From the NCBI RefSeq assembly GCF_018446385.1, contig NC_056005.1, positions 41,545,461 through 41,609,460 on the forward strand: a DNA stretch of 64,000 bases, read 5' to 3'. The position numbers and the translations under genes were made by a program. Position 1 is the first letter of the stretch. Each line of letters starts with the position of its first letter. Below, in pieces: positions 10,662 through 23,145 of the stretch. The notes under the pieces were generated by a model. That model did no database searches, had not been told where the DNA came from, and saw nothing but the letters and a program-made list of their open reading frames with translations. Source of the stretch: Zingiber officinale. Lineage: Eukaryota; Streptophyta; Magnoliopsida; Zingiberales; Zingiberaceae.

Positions 10662-11459
10662 TAAAAGACTAAGCTGCATATCTGTTGCCATACATCTGAT
10701 TCTCATCCCCTCCATATGTCGATCAAAAGCTTTCGCCAGAAGGGTCTTAGTGAAAGGATCTGCCAGGTTATCCGCTGATGCAATCTTGGCGACGATAACT
10801 TCTCCTCGCTTCACAATGTCTCGTATCAGGTGGTACTTTCGTTCTATATGTTTACTCATCTTATGGGCTCGTGGTTCCTTCTAGTTTGCAACTGCACTAC
10901 TATTATCACAATAAATTATGATGATTTTGGGCAAACCAGGAATCACATCTAAGTCCATTAGGAAGTTCCTGAGCCATACAGCTTCTTTGGTTGCCTCAGA
11001 GGCTGCCACATACTTAGCTTCTATGGTTGAGTCTGAAACACATTTCTGCTTGACACTCTTCCATGTAATGGCTCCACCTCCTAGAGTAAACACATAGCCT
11101 GATGTAGACTTACTATTGTCCCTATCTGATTGGAAGTCTGAATCTGTGTAACCCACAGGGAGCAAATCGTCTGCTTGGTAAAGTAGCATATAATCTCTAG
11201 TCCTTCTCAGGTACTTCAATATATGCTTTACAACAGTCCAATGTCCTTGTCCAGGGTTACTTTGATATTTGCTAACCATGCCCACAACAAAGCAGATATC
11301 CGATCTCGTATACAGCATTGCATACATTAGGCTTCCCACAAACAAAGCATAAGGAACTGCCTTCATGTCCTCTATTTCCTTTGATATCTTCGGAGACATC
11401 TCTTTAGATAAAGGTACTCCATGCCTAAAAGGTAAAAAAAATTTCTTTGAGTTTTGCAA
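10656..11459 (-). pseudogene. Copia RNase H region (element 1)
   Basis: The minus-strand frame from 11459 encodes the end of reverse transcriptase and RNase H. It includes SDICFVVGMVSKYQ, GYTDSDFQSDRDNSKSTSGY and STIEAKYVAASEATKEAVWL, followed by YCDNSSAVAN. A break at about 10870 separates the last segment (10859-10656), which holds HIERKYHLIRDIV and LADPFTKTL, the usual C-terminus of Copia polyproteins. The role would be removal of RNA from the RNA-DNA hybrid. The gap in frame and missing upstream continuity make it inactive as it stands. Confidence 0.88.
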
Positions 11460-11499
11460 GCTAAATTAAGCAAAGATTGTATCTATGTATGAAGCTTGA

Positions 11500-12581
11500 G
11501 ATAAGCACAACATCCTTTTCTTGCGATCCCTTATGACTTTGATCCCAAGAATGTGTGCACATTCTCCTAAGTCCTTCATATCGAATTTTTTAGGCAATCA
11601 TACCCTTACGTACAATAATATTTTGACATTGTTGCCAATTAACAAAATATCATCTACGTATAGTACAAGAAATACCAACACATTTTCGTTACACTTCTTG
11701 TATACACAAGACTCATTCGAACACTGAATAAATCCATATGACTGGATTACTTCATTAAACTAGATGTTCCAAGATCTTGAAGCTTGCTTCAGTCCATAAA
11801 TGGACCGATTGAGCTTGCACACTAGATGCTCTTTGCCTTTTTCGATGAACCCTTCTGGTTGCTTCATATGGATGTTTTCTTCAAGACTTCCGTTAAGGAA
11901 AGCTGTCTTGACATCCATTTGCCAAATCTCATAATCCATATGAGCGGCTATGGATAAGAGTATCCGAATAGACTTAATCATAGCTACCGGTGAAAAAGTA
12001 TCCTCATAATCGATTCCCTCTTTCTGAGTATACCCTTTTGCAATAAGTCTTGCTTTGAAGGTTTTTACCTTCCCGTCTGCGCCTCTTTTCCTTTTGTAGA
12101 TCCACTTACATCCAACGGTTTTTACACGATCTGGTGGTTCTACAATCTCCCAGTCCTTATTAGAATATATAGATTCTATTTCGGAATTCATCACTTTCTG
12201 CCAAGATGCTGCATCTATATTTTGGAGTGCTTCGTCATATGTCCAAGGATCAGGTTCATGTTTACCCGGGATTAAGTCTGATGACTCTCCCAAAAACATG
12301 AATCTCTCAGGTTGCCTTACAACCCTCCCACTATGACGAGGCACTATCTCTGGTTGTGTATCATGTGTGACACGTGTTGTAGTCTCTTGTGGTATTTCAT
12401 CTTGTACTGTTGGTACTAAAGTAGACGTGTCCTCTCTTATTTCTTCTAGAATAATTTCACTCATGGTCTTATGGTTCATTACATAATCTTCCTCTAAAAA
12501 TCGAGCATTGGTACTAACAATGATCTTCTGATTTTTAGGATTATAAAACAAACCACCTTTCATTCCCTTAGGATATCCCAC
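11500..12581 (-). pseudogene. Copia reverse transcriptase (element 1)
   Basis: The minus-strand frame 12581-11760 covers the integrase C-terminal part and the RT N-terminal half, with GCKWIYKRKRGADGKVKTFK, ARLIAKGYTQKEGIDYEDTF and QMDVKTAFLNGSLEE. The catalytic YVDD box is present but lies in another frame (minus strand of 11649-11660). A frameshift therefore splits the enzyme near 11760. In Copia elements the order integrase before RT is diagnostic and is seen here. Confidence 0.9.
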
Positions 12582-12587
12582 AAATAG

Positions 12588-13345
12588 TCAAACTTCTTTA
12601 CGTGATTCCAACTTGTCAGTATCTCCCTTCAACACATGTGTTGGACTACCCCATATCTGGATATGATTCAAACTAAGCTTACGGTCATTCCACAATTCCA
12701 TGGGAGTAGAAGGAACTGTTTTAGAAGGTACCATATTCAGAATGTACACTACTGTTTCTAGAGCATATCCCCAAAATGAATTTGGTAATTCTGAATAACT
12801 CATCATCGATCTAGCCATTTCCATAAGAGTCTTATTCCTTCGTTCTGTCACACCATTCTGTTGGGATGTACCAGGTGTAGATAATTGGGATTGGATCCCG
12901 GCTTCTGATAAGTAATTCCTAAACTCTCCAAAGAGATATTCGCCACCACGGTCAGACCGTAGTGTCTTGATACTTTTACCAAGACGTTTCTCCACATTAG
13001 CCCTATATTCTTCGAACGTATCAAAGCATTCAGACTTGCGGCGCATCAAGTAAATGTATCTGTATCTTGAATAATCGTCTATAAAGGAGACGAAATATTC
13101 ATAACCACCTCTTGCCTGGATAGATATAGGACCACACAAATCAGAATAAACTAGTTCTAACACATCTTTGGCTTTATACCCCTTGGCCTTAAAAGGTCTC
13201 TTGGTCATTTTACTTTCCAAGCAAGATTCACAGGTTGGAAAGTTTTCCAACTCAAATGAACCCAAGAGTCCATCGGCTACAAGCCTTTGAATCCTACTTA
13301 AGTTAATATGACCAACTTATATGTCAAAGATATGTTTGGTTCATT
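12588..13345 (-). pseudogene. Copia integrase and GAG-pre-integrase (element 1)
   Basis: The frame 13265-12588 on the minus strand has the Cys pair CESC, the first catalytic Asp in YSDLCGPI, the second in RSDRGGEY and the Glu in [10 protein letters not shown], the Copia D,D,E order. Upstream, the His-containing part of the zinc finger is broken. The Trp codon normally seen in the LWHL motif reads TGA (minus strand of 13324-13326), and a one-base loss follows. It would insert element cDNA into host DNA if intact. Confidence 0.9.
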
Positions 13346-13401
13346 TCCGAAGGTTCCTTTCTCTTATTGGAATTAGAAGATGTGTTATTAATTTCCATTT
13401 T

Positions 13402-13772
13402 TTACTTTGTGGAAGAAATTGGATTTAAATTATATAAATTGCCAACCAATGAACCAGAACAGATAATAACCCTATTTCTCTTTATAACCACATTGTTATT
13501 AAAAGAAACAGAATATCCATCTAAATACAGTTTAGGAACTGAAATTAAATTCTTTCTAAAACTGGGTACATAAAGACAATTTCTTAAAACCAAACTTCTA
13601 TTCCTATCAAAAGATAAGTAGACGTCTTCCACTGCAACAGCCGCCACCTTAGTAGCATTGCCCATGTAGACGGCTATCTCTCCTTCAAATAGTCGTCGGG
13701 TTTCTTGGAACCCCTGCAAAGAGTTGCAGACATGATCAGTGGCTCCCGTATCTACACACTAGGTGCTGGTAG
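13402..13772 (-). pseudogene. Copia aspartic protease region (element 1)
   Basis: On the minus strand the active-site motif CVDTGATDHVCN lies just after an in-frame TAG (complement of 13759-13761), where related elements have Trp. The frame 13719-13402 then continues with YLSFDRNRSLVLRNCLYVPS and FRKNLISVPKL, conserved in Copia proteases. The protease would cut the Gag-Pol polyprotein. Confidence 0.82.
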
Positions 13773-14625
13773 ATAACACCGCTAAACATGTTTCAACTAC
13801 TAGAGTACGAGATATACCTTTATTGTTCTCTTTCCTATGAGGACAGTCTGCCTTCCAATGTCCTGATTGCTTGCAGATGAAGCACTTGCCCTTCGGCTTC
13901 TTCATTCCTACTTTTGGTCCTGTACCTTGAGGTTTATTCACCTTCTTTGCTGATGCAGCCTGTTTCTTCTTCTTCTTGCCTTTCCACTTAGAAGTAGAAC
14001 CATATTCAGCATAGTGAATCTGAGAATTGTGACAAAATAACCCTTCTGCTACCTGAAGTTCTGTCAGTAGTTCCGTCAATAAATACATCTTTTTATTCAT
14101 ATTATAGTCCAGGCGGAAATGCTCAAAACTTCTGGGTAGTGTTTGGAGAATGATATCGATCTGGGTTTCCCCATTGATTTCTCCTCCAAGGATTTATATT
14201 TCGTTCAAATAAGTCATCATCTTTAGGATATGATCCCTTACGGGAGTCCCCTCTGTCATGGTGGTTGTCATTGACTTTCTTATAGCTTCTTGCCTAGCAG
14301 CCCAATCCTGGTGACCAAAGATATCCTTAAGATTGTTCATTATATCATAAGCTGTTGGTAAATCCTGATACTGATGTTGTAGCACATTTGACATTAAAGC
14401 CAGAATGTAGCACCACGCCATCTCATCTGCTTTTACCCATTTCCTATGATTCTCAATCTCCTCTTGGGTAGACTCACCAATAGGCGCATTAGGGAACTCT
14501 TCTGACAGTACAAACTTATAACCCTCAGCAGTTATGACAATGTCCAGGTTTCTTTTCCAGTCTATATAATTGGGACCAGTAAATTTGTTCTCTTTCAGTA
14601 TGATAGCCAATGGGTTGAAAGTCAT
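13759..14625 (-). pseudogene. Copia Gag with CCHC zinc knuckle (element 1)
   Basis: The nucleocapsid precursor starts at the ATG complementing 14623-14625 (MTFNPLAIILKENKFTGPNY), a typical Copia gag start. It continues to 14194, where the frame is lost. A second segment (14100-13759) carries a Lys-rich stretch and the zinc knuckle CFICKQSGHWKADC (C-x2-C-x4-H-x4-C), intact here. Gag packages element RNA. Confidence 0.88.
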
Positions 14626-14688
14626 CCTAAGAATCACAAAAATAACTTTGGTCAGGTCTCTAAATTTAGAATAATATTGATTCCTCAA

Positions 14689-15711
14689 ACAATACTATTT
14701 AAATTTACCAACACCTCAAAACACCGTGAATATTGCATGCCACATTAGTGTGGACGTATACAAATTTAATATTTGTAAAAGGAGGGTCTTACCCATTAAT
14801 TTTATTATCTTGTCATCCAAACTTTATGACAAATAAAATTAATATTTGGTTTTACTTTGGTCATGCAAAACAATAATAGTGACTCCGTTGGGGAGAATAC
14901 TATTGAATGCGTCTAAGTGTATATACCATTACTTGATACTTAGTTCATTAAATAGGATTGTTCCCCTTCAGTTGGAGAAGATCACACGCTCCTAAATAAT
15001 TTCCTATAACCATCCATAAAGGAAGTTTGATCTAGTGATCCACAACAAACCCATCCGTTGTGGAGGGAGGCACTCAGAGCCAACACGAAAGCTTGTTGCA
15101 TCACTTACAAACTAGTAATGGAGACCGTAGAATTTATTTAAAAATCCCTCTCTCACTCAGTTATTTAAGGTGAGGAATTTTAACCTATCCTAGCATACAT
15201 CATATGCAAACACACATCACAGTAAATAAAAGCAATAAATATGGAAATTAATTTTTCAACTATTATGGCTTCTTCCATCACTATCCTTCACGTGCTGCCA
15301 TCCCTAGAGATCATGTCGTCGGGTCCATCAAGCTTCCTTTTTCGCTGCACCTCTGGTCCTTTAATAGCACCACACCTTGTAAGGATACGATCCATGACAA
15401 AATTAGAATTTTATATATATCGATCCTATATTCCATAAAGGAATGTACATGTAATTTAGATCGAAACAAAAATGTAAAATCCTAATATAGCTCCTGTTGT
15501 ATTTAATATTACAATCATGCACACACAATAAAATGCCCTTGACACGTCCAAGGGTCCAATCACACACAATATCTATATGCCATAATAGTTGGAGTCTGCA
15601 ACCACAAAGTTAGCACATCCTACTATTATCTTTCCTAAATTATGTATGGCATGTGCATAATCTATTTGAAAACCAAAAAACATAGAGGTAAACCCTAGCT
15701 CTGATACCAAT
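14689..15711 (-). other. Leader and primer-binding site of Copia element 1
   Basis: This is the untranslated leader between the 5' LTR and gag. The tRNA-Met primer-binding site TGGTATCAGAGC is the complement of 15698-15709. The leader has a single copy (around 14700-14780) of a motif that is expanded to four copies in Copia element 2. No gene is seen. Confidence 0.75.
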
Positions 15712-18109
15712 TATTGGTTGGTCCTAGGAAGATCGTACCGGTTCCACTGTACAAAAATTTGTACAAGTGTTGAACCTCTCCTAAACAACCTATTGTGTTC
15801 TTCAGTAATTAAATTAGGAATCGCAAATGGAACTTAACATTATTGATTCCAAATTTAAATTATCTGTTCTTAATGGTTTAGATTTGGATCGCAAGCGGAA
15901 CTTAACACTATTGATCCAAATCCACTTATGTTATAAAGTTGATTAAATATTTATTTCTAAAATCGGCTCTCAGGTCAAACATGGCGAGACACTAGACCTT
16001 CTTGGGTATGAGATCATCCACCACTACCTCGACAAAACCTTTAATAGAAATTCAATATTTAATTTCCTAAAATAACATTAGGTTTAACCGAAATGAACAA
16101 TCGAATCACAAATTTGAAAAACAAAACAAAAGAAACACAACTTCGAAACAAATCTGAAACTCTAGAATCATATACCTCTTGTGTTTGGAATTCATACAAA
16201 GAAGAACTAGCATGATGTGAAAAATAATTACTAGTTATACCTCTTCTTTGTATGCTAATAACCTCGAGATCTTCTGTCGTATTCCTCGCCTCCTCTTGGG
16301 CGTCGTGTGGGCGACGATCCTCCAAGATGAACACCACCCAAAATCTTCTTCCTCCTTCTCTAAAATCTGGCCACCGCCACCACAAAGAAATAAGAGAGCA
16401 AGGGAAAAGAGAGGGTTGACCACAAGAGGGAGCACAAGCAAGAGAATAAGAATTGATATCTCATGGGGCCTCCTCTCCCCTTCTTTTATATTACTTGCCC
16501 AAGACAAATAAGGAAAGATTTTTACAAAAATTAAAAATCTTCCTCTTATTTTTTCTTTTCCCCTTTTATTTTTCCTTTTGTTTCCCTTGATTGATTTAAT
16601 CATTGATTGGATGATTGGCCGGCCCCTTGCTTGGGCACCAAGCAAGGGTGGTCGGCCCTTTAAAGGAAGGAAATAATCTTGTAAAAAAATTATAAGCAAA
16701 GAAGGAAAAGCTCTTATAAAATTTTACAAGTTCTCTTTTAATTTTCTAATGTGAATGTTAAAAAAGGAAAGTTTTAAAAAATTAAAACCAAGTTTTAAAA
16801 TTTAAACTTCTCTTCTAAATTTTTTTTAACATGGTTACAAAATAGAAAGTTTCAAATTTAAAACTCCCTTCCTTTTTTTCTAAAACCATGAGGATGGTTA
16901 AAAAAGGAAAGTTTTAAAATTTTTAAACTTTCTTTTAAACCATGTGGCCTAATTCAAATAAGTAAAGTTTTATTTTAAAATCTCTCTTTTAAAACTTGTA
17001 GATATTTACAAAGAAAATATTTTAAAAATTCAAAACACCCCTCCTAGTTTGAATTATGTGGCCGACCACCTTAATTTTGCTAGTGGCCGACCCCTTTTGA
17101 GAAGGTAGTGGCCGACCCTTGGCTTGGTCACCAAGCCTTGGGCCGACCCCCTCTTGGACACCAAGATGGGCTTTAGATGGATGGATTTGAGGCTTCATTG
17201 AGGCTACAACAGGGACCTAGAGGAGAAATTGGTTTTGGTCTTCCGACGAGCTTGAGTATACCGTGTTCGCCCCGAACACACAACTCAAGTTTATCAACAA
17301 TAACTCATTCCACTAGAGAGTTATTATTGCACTGCCGCACCAATTCCAAATTACATTATGGGCTCCTTCTCATCATGAGTGTGTTGGTCTCCCTGTGTTT
17401 AAGATATCGAATGCCCACTAATTAATTAAGTTACTAACAACTCATTTTAATTAATGTCTTAGTCCAAGAGTAGTATCACTCAACCTCATTATCATGTCGG
17501 ACTAAGTCCACCTGCAGGGTTTAACATGACAATCCTTATAAGGTCCTCTTGGGGGTATTCTCAACCTAGATTACTAGGACACAGTTTCCTTTTATAATCA
17601 ACAACACACACTATAAGTAATATCATTTCCCAACTTATCGGGTCTATTGATTTATCGAGCTAAATCTCACCCTTTAATAAGTCAAAGAAATAAATACTAA
17701 ATATATGTGCTTGTTATTATATTAGGATTAAGAGTACACACTTCCATAATAACTAAGGTCTTGTTCTTTTATTAAGTCAGTATAAAAAGAACTTACCTTA
17801 AATGGTCCTACTCAATACACTTAGAGTGTATTAATGTAATTTATTAGTCAAGATAAACTAATACCTAATTACACTACAACTATTCCAATAGTTTGTTCCT
17901 TTCCATCTTAGTCGTGAGCAACTGTTTATAATTTATAAAGAACTGATAACATGATCTTCTGTGTGTGACACCACACACCATGTTATCTACAATATAAGTT
18001 AATTGAACAACCACACTTAACAAATAAATGTAGACATTTGACCAATATGATTCTTCTATTTCAAAAATAAATGTTTACAAAAGCTAGGCTTTTAGTATAC
18101 ACTCTAACA
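15712..18109 (-). repeat. 5' LTR of Copia element 1
   Basis: Starts TGTTAGAG at 18109 in element orientation and ends ACCAATA at 15712 (the final CA has mutated to TA). A TATAAAAGAAG promoter motif is at 16480-16490 on the minus strand. The similarity to the 3' LTR is high, so the insertion is not ancient. Confidence 0.93.
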
Positions 18110-18114
18110 ATATA

Positions 18115-21100
18115 TACATGCTTTATTACATAATTTTATGATATATATTAACTAATCTATCCTTGTTTTTGGCTTTAATTAAATCATGAGCTTACAATGA
18201 TTTTCTCTTCTAATTTAGTGCAATCAGTAATTGTCAACATTAACAACATTCCCACATTAATTGGATCAAATTTTAGAGAATAGAAAAAGTATGTAATCAT
18301 AGTCTTGGACTGCATAAACTTAGACTATGCATTGAGATATGATTGCCTCACACTCCTGACTAATGCTAGTACTATAGAGCAAAGAGCTGAATTTGAAAAG
18401 TGAGAGCGATCAAACCGCATGAGCCTAAGTATCAAGAAATTTTCAATTCTGGTACCAATAAAGGGCTCAATAACTGAAGAGGAGAATGCTAAGAGTTTCT
18501 TGAACCAATTAGTAGATTGATTCCTCTAAAATGAAAAAGTCTAGACTACCACACTTTTTTTGAAGTTGGTGTCCATGCGGTATAATGATAAAGGAAATAT
18601 ATGTGAGTACATTATAGAGATATCTAATATTGTTACAAGTCTAAAAGTATTAAACCACGAAATGTTTGAGTGTATGTTAGTGCATTTTGTCTTGATATCT
18701 CTGCTTGCACAATTCACTTCCTTTAAGATCTTATATAAATACTCAAAAGAAAAAATGGGCATTGAATAAGCTTATTGATCAATGCATGCAAGTGGAGAAA
18801 ACTATTGGGTTGTAATGATTGCAAACAAAGTCTCATGCACATTGAAAACATATGAAAAGGATCATAAACTTATAAGGAAAATATATTTTTATTGGTATGA
18901 GACCTTTTGGGTAGAATCCAAAAATAAAATCATGAGAGGTTAGACCCAAAGTAGATAATATCATATCATTATGGAGATATCTTAATTCTTTTGGTATGAA
19001 CAATTGATATCAGAACCCGAACTGCCAAAATGACTAATCGCCGACTATGCACAAAAGTCATGGTCCAATCGAGCCATGTGGGTGGAATATTGACTCTAAC
19101 GAAGGAAGTGAGGGCTCCCATGTTTGGATCAAGATGACTAGACACCATACAAAGAAATCCTAGTTATGGCCAGGCAAGGAAGAACTAGTAAGTCGATTAT
19201 ACTGAGGTCCAAGGAAGTCCTAGTAGGTTAGGTGGACCGAGAGACAAGGAAGTTCTAGTAAGTCGATTAGACTGAGAGACAGAAAAGTCCTGGTGGATCA
19301 AGGATTAGATAACATCAAGTGGATAGGCTTGAGGGGGTGACCCTTCATTTGAGGGGGGATTATTGGGTTGTAATGATTGCAAACAAAGTCCTACATTGAA
19401 AATACATGGAAAGGATCATAGACTTATAAGGGAAAGATATATCCATTGGTATGAGACCTTTTGGGTAGAGCCCAAAAATTAAATCATGAGAGCTTAGATC
19501 TAAAGTAGATAATATCATATCATTGTGGAGATATCTTAATTCTTTTGGTCATAACAGAAACTAATATATAAGACATATGAGAGTACTCACTTAGCATCTG
19601 ATTCTCAAGGTTTGAGTAAGAAGAGAAATAGGATCAACAATAAGGATCAAGGTAAAAAAACTACATATTCTAGGGGTTATGATCATAAGGAGCATAAGAA
19701 ATAGGAATTCATTTGTTTCTTCTATAATAAAAAGGCTATACGAAGAAAGACTACCCCAAATACATCACTTGGCATGTTAAGAAAGGTAAACTTCTAAACT
19801 TTATTAATTCGAAAGTCAATTTAGCTACAGTATTCACTAACACTTGATGGATAGATACTGGTATTACTTACTCACATAAATGTTACTATGTAAGATTGTC
19901 TCAAGAGACGACTTTCGCTTGACGGTGAAAGATACATCTATACGGGAAATGAAAAAAAGAGAGGCTAAAATAGAGTTCATGGATGTCTTTAGACTTTGTT
20001 TAGGAACTAATGCCTTTTTAGATTTGGAAAATAATTTGTTGTACTATCTTTTAGATTGAATTTGATTTTAATTTCTTGTTTGGACCAATCAGGTTATTTG
20101 TATTCATTTGGAAATGGATTTTTTAATATATTCTTTAATTTAGTGTTGGTTGACATGTATCCAAATATTAGACTTTAATGTTTGCATAGAGTGTATTTAG
20201 GGGAAGACCACTAACAAAAAAAATAAGGGACCAAGCCAATGTATTCATGTTTTGGAGTTAATACATACAAATATTTGTGAACCATTTCCTAAGGCATCTT
20301 GGAATGAACACACTTATTTTATTAGTTTCATAAACAGTGACTCACAATATGACTATTTATACCTTATTCATGAGAAGTCGCAATCCTTGGACATGTTCAA
20401 GATTTTCAAAGTCGAAGTTGAAAATAAACCAAGCAAGAAAATTAAGGATGTTAGATCTGATCATAGTGGATAATATTATGGTCGATATGACGGATCAAGT
20501 GAATAATGTCTTGGACCATTTGTGAACTACCTAAAATAGTATGGGATCGTACCTTAATATACCATGCTTGATACTCCCTATCAAAATGGTATACCTGAGC
20601 CATGAAACAGTACCCTAAAAGATATGGTAAGAAGTATGATAACTTTCACTTCTCTATCACAGTCTTTTGTAGAGTGAGACACTGAAGACTGTATTTTACC
20701 TACTTAATAAAGTACCCAATAAGATAGTGTCTAAAATCCCATATGAGATGTGTATGGGTAGGAAGTCTAGCATTAGACATTTATACATTTGGGATTATCT
20801 AGCTAAGGCTAGACCTTATAGCCTTAAGAAAAAAAGACTTTACTCAAGGACAATTAGCTTTAATTTTTTAGGTTACTCTAAGAAGTCCAAAGGTTATAAA
20901 TTTTACGACTCCTCAAATATATCTTTTTTGATATGGGAAATGCCAAGTTTATTAAGGACAGTGGAAGCACTAAGGTTAGGAACATATCTTTTGAGGAAAA
21001 CATTGACGATCATCCTATAGTTACTACAAGTATAATGAGTAGTGGTATGACATTCATACTCCATATTATAGATATTGTACATCTAGTGGACATAGTAAAC

Positions 21101-21430
21101 CAAGATATTTTCATGTCATTTCTAATGCAATTAGAGGATCCTTCCGCTCAAAGTGAGATATTGCCTCATATTGATGAGTAAATACTTCAACCACCTCTGG
21201 CACAAGTACTTTTAAGGCAATCCACTAGGGATTTAGAAATCCATAGTTTCTTGTGATTATGTTTATCTTCAAGAGTATGAGTTTAATATAGGGTTGGAAA
21301 GTGATCTTATATTTTTTCAAGAAATCAAACAATGTTCTAATCCTAAAAGATGGATTAACACCATGTAAGAAAAGTTGAAGTCGAGAACTTGTCTAATTGT
21401 TTTAAGGTACGAAATCCATTGGTTATAAAT
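18115..21430 (+). pseudogene. Older Copia gag-integrase-RT remnant (host of element 1)
   Basis: A degenerate plus-strand Copia polyprotein, split by stops and frameshifts. Gag-like text starts near 18250 (LIGSNF, ERSNRMSL) and resumes after the TRIM insertion with KRNRINNKDQGKK. Integrase appears at 20252-20473 (HTNICEPFPKASWNEHTYFI, IHEKSQSLDMFKIFK). Post-integrase text at 20727-21020 reads IPYEMCMGRKSSIRHLYIW and FNFLGYSKKSKGYKFYD. RT sequence fades out by 21430. The many lesions make it clearly older than element 1, which is inserted in its leader, and it is a different Copia lineage by its motifs. Confidence 0.8.
18803..19556 (+). mobile_element. TRIM-like miniature LTR retrotransposon
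   Basis: Two direct repeats of about 200 bp, 18803-19002 and 19361-19556, each start TATTGGGTTGTAATGATTGC and end AACA. They flank a 358-bp core with no coding capacity. Just inside the left repeat is TGATATCAGAAC (19005-19016), a degraded tRNA-Met primer-binding site. Just before the right repeat is a purine tract, GAGGGGGGAT (19351-19360). Flanks AAAAC (18798-18802) and GAAAC (19557-19561) form a 4/5 TSD. The insertion interrupts the gag frame of the surrounding Copia remnant. Length and structure fit terminal-repeat retrotransposons in miniature. Confidence 0.82.
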
Positions 21431-21914
21431 GTATATTTAAAATCAAATGAGATTCAACAACCCATGTGCAATTTTGGCAACCATAGCCTGTGTATGATTT
21501 TGGGGGGATTGCGCCCACACCACCATGGCACTAGTCACCGATGCCACTATATTGTCGGTGACGGACTACTCATCTTTCCCTCCTATACCTTCCTTTATCT
21601 CTAAAATGCATGATCCCCCTCCTATAAGCTCCCAGGTGACTGATCCAGCAAGACCAGTGTCCTATGCGGCGGCGTTGAGACTGGCATCTCCATGCGCCAC
21701 GAAGAAAAGTTTCATGGATGTTGGAGAGGACTTCAAGCAAGCCACATTCTACAATAACAAGCCAGACATCTTCTATACCGAAGAAGAGGTGGTTGGTATG
21801 GATGAACCCAATTGCTACTCTTTGGTTGAATAGTTTTCTGGCCAGAGGCCATCTTATGCTGTGGTGTTGCAAACTTTTAAGAATCTACGGCCATCTTATG
21901 CTATGTTTGAGATC
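21431..21914 (+). pseudogene. DUF4283-like ORF fragment (LINE ORF1 type)
   Basis: A frame from ATG 21525 to 21833 encodes PVSYAAALRLASPC, KKSFMDVGEDFKQATFYNNK and YTEEEV. This resembles the N-terminus of plant LINE-associated DUF4283 (gag-like, nucleic-acid-binding) proteins. The frame stops at 21833, but related text (FSGQRPSYAVVLQTFKNL) continues in the next frame up to the LTR boundary at 21914. The rest of the gene is absent, so this is a truncated remnant. Confidence 0.5.
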
Positions 21915-23131
21915 TGTTAGTAGGACGTTGCGCTAGAGGGGGGTGAATAATACTCGTGGCTAATTCATTTTGAAAAATACAATCAAATATAATGCAGCGG
22001 AAAGAAAGATAGAAGGAAAAAAAAACAAACACAGCTAACATAGTTTATTTTTACTTGGTTTGAAGTCTGTGACGACTTCTACTCTAAGGCCCGCGATCGT
22101 TGACTACTTTCGTTAGGCAATTCACTATCAGTTCGACAAATCTTACAAAGACAAATACAATGTATTTAAAATTTAACTGTAGTAATTAAAAGTATACCAA
22201 CAACTTCTGGGGATCTGGAAGGTTGTGCTTTCAGTTGTTGGAGTCGCATCACTCTTTCGTCGGAGTTGTGTTGCTTGGTTGTCGGAGCAACATCACTCGA
22301 TCGTCGAAGTCGCGTCATGAAGTCGCAAGAATGTCTTTAGAGCAGCGCGCAAGAAAGCAATTGCAAATGCAAGTTATGTCACTACTCTTGGTTAAATGCT
22401 AGTTATATAGGTTGTTCTGGACAACTGGATCCCTTCAGGGTGCTTAGACCATGAAGTCATACCGTCCAATCAGTGTGCTCTAACCTGGCGACGAGATAAG
22501 TCTTGGCATTTCGGGCGCCCAGACCCCTTCCGAGTGCTCGGACCGACTTTTTTAGCAACTTATTTTCTTGCAAAATAAAGTTAGTCTAGGCAGTATAAAA
22601 TATATGTAAAACATGAATTTGATAACCTCTGACTGGTCGGTTCTGACTTTAAGTTTCACTGAAACTCTAAGTTGAACCGACGCCTACTGTTTCCCCTCGG
22701 GGGAACACATCCTCACCTACTCCTCTAAGGAGAGTTTATCTTTTTGCCAGACCTATCCTCCAGACCATCTGAACTTTTTCTCAGCGTTTGAGACTTCAGG
22801 TCTTCATGCTGAATGTCCACTCCACAGCCCGTCCTGACTTCCACCTGGTCCGCAACCACCAGGATTTTCACCTAGAGTTCTCGACTTTAGGATTCCACCC
22901 AAAGTGCTTGACCCTCCAAGACTTCACCTTACCTAACCGCAATTATGACCTAGGGTTACCTCCCCCTAGGACTTTCCACCTGCCTAGAATCCACTAGGAC
23001 TTTTTCCTAAGAACACTTAGGACTTTCTTGCAAACTCATTCAACCTTGTTAGACAATAAGTAACCTTAACTTTGGACCCTTTGCTATAATCAAAACTTAG
23101 GTTCAATCGTCTGGTGCTCCATGCACCAACA
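21915..23131 (-). mobile_element. 3' LTR of a minus-strand Sirevirus-like Copia element
   Basis: Bounded by TGTTAG at 21915 and CACCAACA ending at 23131, so in element orientation it starts TGTTGGTGC and ends TAACA. It has the CACCCCCCTCTAGCGC motif near its 3' end. On the minus strand, AAAAAGAGAGAGAT (23132-23145) abuts the LTR and is a good polypurine tract, so this is a 3' LTR with a short piece of internal sequence to about 23230, not a solo LTR. I found no clear TSD. Confidence 0.75.
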
Positions 23132-23145
23132 ATCTCTCTCTTTTT
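23132..23145 (-). other. Polypurine tract next to a 3' LTR
   Basis: The complement reads AAAAAGAGAGAGAT and is directly joined to TGTTGGTGC of the reverse LTR. This is where plus-strand DNA synthesis would start in an LTR retrotransposon. Confidence 0.7.

Larger units (their letters stand above)
8225..18109 (-). mobile_element. Copia element 1, structurally complete, 2.4-kb LTRs
   Basis: A 9,885-bp LTR retrotransposon on the minus strand. The 5' LTR is 15712-18109 (2,398 bp) and the 3' LTR is 8225-10646 (2,422 bp). Each starts TGTTAGAG in its own orientation and ends ACCAACA or ACCAATA. The TSD ATATA flanks it at 8220-8224 and 18110-18114. The primer-binding site TGGTATCAGAGC lies at 15698-15709, two bases inside the 5' LTR, and a polypurine tract abuts the 3' LTR at 10647-10661. 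The internal order gag, protease, integrase, RT, RNase H places it in Ty1/Copia. Coding frames are broken, so it is structurally complete but not autonomous. Confidence 0.95.
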
